Assembly: GCA_018712465.1 (NCBI GenBank)
Contig: DVGY01000154.1
Span: 1-7,679, forward strand
Reading direction: 5' to 3'
Origin: Candidatus Egerieicola pullicola
Lineage (GTDB): Bacteria > Bacillota > Clostridia > Oscillospirales > Ruminococcaceae
Length of the DNA: 7,679 nucleotides
Position numbers and translations under genes: made by a program. This document shows, one piece after another, positions 5,876 through 7,679 of this stretch (position 1 is the stretch's first letter; the number at the start of each line of letters is the position of its first letter). The notes beneath the pieces were generated by a model. It did not search any database, was not told the origin of the DNA, and worked only from the letters and a program-made list of their open reading frames with translations.

Positions 5876-6292
5876 ATGGAATCCAGGATCCCATTCCGGT
5901 TAACCAAAAGTGAATTGGAAATTATGGAGGTATTGTGGCAGGAAGGACGTCCTCTCTCCCGAGGATTTATCATCAGCCACGCACCGCACCGCAGCTGGAA
6001 AGACAGTTCGATTCACATTTTACTTAACTCCATGCTGGATAAAGGCGCCATTGAAATTGTGGGCTTTGAACAAACCGGCCGTCGCATTGCCAGAACATTC
6101 CTCCCCACCCTTTCTCCGGACGAGTATTATGTGATGCAGATTAAGTCCCGCAACATCTACACCCGGGAAAGACTCCCCAATCTCATCAGCGCTTTGATCG
6201 CCGATGATGATGTAGACGACCAACTGTTGGACAAGCTGATTGCAGTGATCCAGGCGCGAAGAGAAAAACTGCACAGCAAGAAAAATGGCTGA
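5876..6292 (+). CDS. BlaI/MecI/CopY-family transcriptional repressor, orphan
   Basis: A 138-residue DNA-binding protein of the Penicillinase_R (BlaI/MecI) family. The winged helix-turn-helix spans about residues 8-75: LTKSELEIMEVLW opens the first helix as in BlaI, and the recognition helix is around residues 41-57 (WKDSSIHILLNSMLDKG). The wing, about 59-74, includes an unusual TGRRIAR turn. The C-terminal half (about 80-138) should be the helical dimerisation domain. GAAAGGAG lies 7 nt before the ATG. In the classic systems this repressor is cleaved by a BlaR1/MecR1 membrane protease encoded next to it. Here the next gene is convergent and unrelated, so no sensor is adjacent. The palindrome at its promoter suggests autoregulation. 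The inducing signal and target genes cannot be read from this window. Confidence 0.88.
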   Translation: MESRIPFRLTKSELEIMEVLWQEGRPLSRGFIISHAPHRSWKDSSIHILLNSMLDKGAIEIVGFEQTGRRIARTFLPTLSPDEYYVMQIKSRNIYTRERLPNLISALIADDDVDDQLLDKLIAVIQARREKLHSKKNG

Positions 6293-6311
6293 CGCAAATA
6301 ATTCTTGAAAT

Positions 6312-6349
6312 AAAAACCACCTATCCTATGGCAGGACGGGTGGTTTTTT
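6312..6349. terminator. Bidirectional intrinsic terminator
   Basis: AAAAACCACCTATCCT pairs with AGGACGGGTGGTTTTT (one mismatch, one wobble) around a 5-nt loop. T-runs lie on the 3' side of both strands. It ends the repressor gene on the plus strand (20 bp after its stop) and the DUF3737 gene on the minus strand (16 bp after its stop). Confidence 0.92.
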
Positions 6350-6364
6350 CATAGATCTTTTTGA

Positions 6365-7219
6365 TTAAGCGCAAGATTGGCTGTTGTCGGAAATCACGAT
6401 TTCACCCTGAGAATTGGGATCGTCCCGGATGATTTCCCCCACTGCCGGGACCTGAATGGCGCCGGACAAGGGATTTTTAATGCTGAGTACCGGGGTCGTG
6501 ATGGTGGCTTCTACCTGAGATTTTTCAAAGCAGAGATCGGCATTTTCCATTTCGCAGTCAATGAGCTTCAAGTTCTTGCAGTAGCAGAAGGGCTGAGTGC
6601 CTTTAATCTTACAGTGGATCAGGGTCAAACCGTCGGAGTACCAAGCCAGGTATTCTCCATTGATGACGCTATCCCGTACAGTGACATTTTTGGCGTGCCA
6701 GAAGGCATCCTTGGTATCAAAATTACACCGTTCAAACTGGGCGTTTTGGATGTACTGGAAGGAATACTTACCGGTCAGCCGAACATTGGTGAAGGTGAGA
6801 TTTTCCGAGCGCATCATAAAGTATTCACTTTCGGCGCTGCTGTCCTCCATGGTAATGTTGTTCACCGACCAGCCAAATTCCGGGGAAACAATATCGCAGT
6901 GCTTCATGGTGATGTCACTGCACTCCCGCAGGGCTTTGATGCCGTGAAGTTTGGTGTTTTCAATGGTGGCTTGGTGGGTATACCACAGTGCAGCCCGGCA
7001 GAGCGGCGTCATTTCACTGTCCCGAATCACCAGATTGTGATCGTGCCAGAAGGGATAACGGAGATTGAAATAGCAGCGCTCCGCCTGAACATTCCGGCTT
7101 TCCTTAAAGGCGCTCTCCCCATCAGCAGGACCGTCAAAACGGCAATCCTGGGCCACCACCCCATCGCTGCCGTACAAAGCTCGTTCTTGGTCAAAGGTTT
7201 GATTTTGGATGAGTTTCAT
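6365..7219 (-). CDS. DUF3737 family beta-helix protein
   Basis: A 284-residue protein I recognise as DUF3737 (PF12541), a family without an established function. The body is a run of ten rungs of about 19 residues (residues 43-234) of the form Asn-aliphatic-x-aliphatic-x-Asp/Cys-..-aromatic, as expected for a right-handed parallel beta-helix like pectate-lyase or pentapeptide-type solenoids. Aromatic residues (Phe, Trp, Tyr) stack at the same position of successive rungs. Residues 235-284 form a Pro/Gly-containing tail that may cap the helix. No signal peptide or membrane segment is seen, so a cytoplasmic location is likely despite the fold's common use outside the cell. AGGAGG (7227-7232) lies 7 nt before the ATG. 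It is a single-gene unit with its own promoter and terminator. It could bind a carbohydrate or a protein surface; catalytic residues cannot be assigned. Confidence 0.88.
   Translation of the reverse strand: MKLIQNQTFDQERALYGSDGVVAQDCRFDGPADGESAFKESRNVQAERCYFNLRYPFWHDHNLVIRDSEMTPLCRAALWYTHQATIENTKLHGIKALRECSDITMKHCDIVSPEFGWSVNNITMEDSSAESEYFMMRSENLTFTNVRLTGKYSFQYIQNAQFERCNFDTKDAFWHAKNVTVRDSVINGEYLAWYSDGLTLIHCKIKGTQPFCYCKNLKLIDCEMENADLCFEKSQVEATITTPVLSIKNPLSGAIQVPAVGEIIRDDPNSQGEIVISDNSQSCA
6518..7093 (-). repeat. Ten tandem ~19-residue (57-nt) coding repeats
   Basis: Residues 43-234 of the DUF3737 protein divide into ten units: 43-61, 62-82 (21 residues), then eight of exactly 19 residues (83-101 through 216-234). 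Six of the units start with Asn; the others begin with Gln, Asp, Gly or, counting Asn, a conservative change. Positions 2 and 4 are mostly aliphatic or aromatic, and positions 13-16 carry paired aromatics such as AFWHA, YLAWY and YSFQY. The DNA copies have diverged, so the repeat is visible only in protein. Confidence 0.82.
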
Positions 7220-7281
7220 TTGAAAGCCTCCTGAATTGCTGTTTTCTCATTCCGGCGAACTCCCCTTCACCGGTTTTCAAA

Positions 7282-7314
7282 TACTATTATAGTACACTTT
7301 ACGAAAAAAGGCAA
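7282..7314 (-). promoter_or_regulatory. Promoter of the DUF3737 gene with overlapping palindrome
   Basis: On the minus strand a -35 TTGCCT (7309-7314, 4 of 6 consensus) and a perfect -10 TATAAT (7286-7291) have a 17-bp spacer. Transcription should begin near 7279, giving a leader of about 60 nt. A perfect palindrome TACTAT-T-ATAGTA (7282-7294, plus-strand reading) covers the whole -10 box and could be an operator. Confidence 0.78.
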
Positions 7315-7373
7315 ATACCTATCTTCCATGCTAAAACATGCCGAAAAGGTATGCAAGCAGGCCACTGGATGCA

Positions 7374-7410
7374 GAAAAACAGCCGATGCTGCAACACACC
7401 GGCCGTTTTT
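7374..7410 (-). terminator. Intrinsic terminator after the S1-domain gene
   Basis: Read on the minus strand, ACGGCCG (7406-7400) pairs with CGGCTGT (7385-7379) with one wobble. Four further weak pairs lie inside, followed by TTTTT (7379-7375). It lies about 15 bp after the stop codon. A-run and T-run symmetry could allow weak action on the plus strand too. Confidence 0.75.
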
Positions 7411-7421
7411 GGAACTGGGGT

Positions 7422-7679
7422 TTATTCTGCGTCCTTGTTTTTCTTGTGGGCGTTCATTTCGTTGATGGCATCCTTCCGAGAGAAGTTCAGCCGTCCCTGG
7501 TCGTCAATTTCGGTGACCTTGACAATGATCTGATCTCCCACGCTCACCACATCTTCCACCCGGTTGACCCGATGGTTTTCCAGCTGAGAAATGTGAACCA
7601 AGCCTTCCACTCCGGGAGCAATCTCCACAAAGGCGCCAAAGTTCATCAGCCGGGTCACTACGCCGGAGTACAGGCCGCC
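7422..7679 (-). CDS. pnp: C-terminal S1 domain, probably polynucleotide phosphorylase (partial)
   Basis: The frame is open to the window edge (codons for Gly-Gly-Leu-Tyr-Ser-Gly-Val precede the GTG at 7658), so only the last 85 residues are present. They form an S1 RNA-binding domain: YSGVVTRLMNFGAFVEI, GVEGLVHISQL, a central VEDVVSVGD and VTEID-QGRLNFSRKD, ending in a short charged Lys/Asp tail. The order, spacing and position at the extreme C-terminus match bacterial PNPase, the 3'-5' phosphorolytic exoribonuclease that degrades mRNA with RNase partners. Other single-S1 proteins, such as the small S1 general-stress type, also carry this block. Those usually start only a few residues before it, which cannot be tested here. 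It is transcribed separately from the DUF3737 gene, with a terminator between them. Confidence 0.78.
   Translation of the reverse strand, partial: GGLYSGVVTRLMNFGAFVEIAPGVEGLVHISQLENHRVNRVEDVVSVGDQIIVKVTEIDDQGRLNFSRKDAINEMNAHKKNKDAE

Noticed and set aside
6377..7234. A 285-codon plus-strand frame opposite the DUF3737 gene
   Set aside because: The minus-strand frame has a strong ribosome binding site, promoter, terminator and rung-repeat structure. The plus-strand frame only mirrors it and lacks its own signals.
7335..7355. CATG-ctaaaa-CATG repeats near the DUF3737 promoter
   Set aside because: Four-base arms are expected often by chance and there is no neighbouring signal.

Overview
The window looks like chromosomal core DNA from a low-to-mid-GC Gram-positive anaerobe of the class Clostridia, probably a gut Oscillospiraceae/Ruminococcaceae-type organism. 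The reasons are a tyrosine T-box leader, purine-rich Shine-Dalgarno sites 7-10 nt before the starts, vegetative (sigma-A type) promoters with 17-bp spacers, a paired NifU-like/GGGtGRT operon, and the sequence character of TyrS, GalU and a DUF3737 protein. This placement is inferred from protein recognition, not from a search. No insertion sequences, tRNA/rRNA genes, CRISPR arrays or phage genes are visible.

Left part (1-3109, plus strand). The window opens inside an AlaA-type PLP aminotransferase that lacks its N-terminus. After about 200 bases with a near-consensus promoter comes a two-gene operon: a NifU/IscU-like scaffold-related protein with an unusual cysteine layout, and a GGGtGRT-family protein (PF14057). 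It ends at a strong hairpin terminator. This operon is the least understood part of the window and the best candidate for an undescribed system.

Middle part (3113-5619, minus strand). tyrS and galU are only 21 bp apart and end at a strong terminator back-to-back with that of the GGGtGRT operon. A complete tyrosine T-box riboswitch precedes tyrS: promoter, Stem I with a UAC specifier, T-box sequence, antiterminator and competing terminator. Tyrosyl-tRNA charging should therefore control both tyrosyl-tRNA synthetase and, by read-through, UDP-glucose synthesis.

Right part (5783-7679). A BlaI/MecI-family repressor has its own promoter, an operator-like palindrome at the expected transcription start, and no BlaR1 sensor beside it. 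A bidirectional terminator separates it from a convergent DUF3737 gene that encodes a right-handed beta-helix built from ten roughly 19-residue rungs. The window ends in the C-terminal S1 domain of what is most likely polynucleotide phosphorylase (minus strand), followed by its own terminator.
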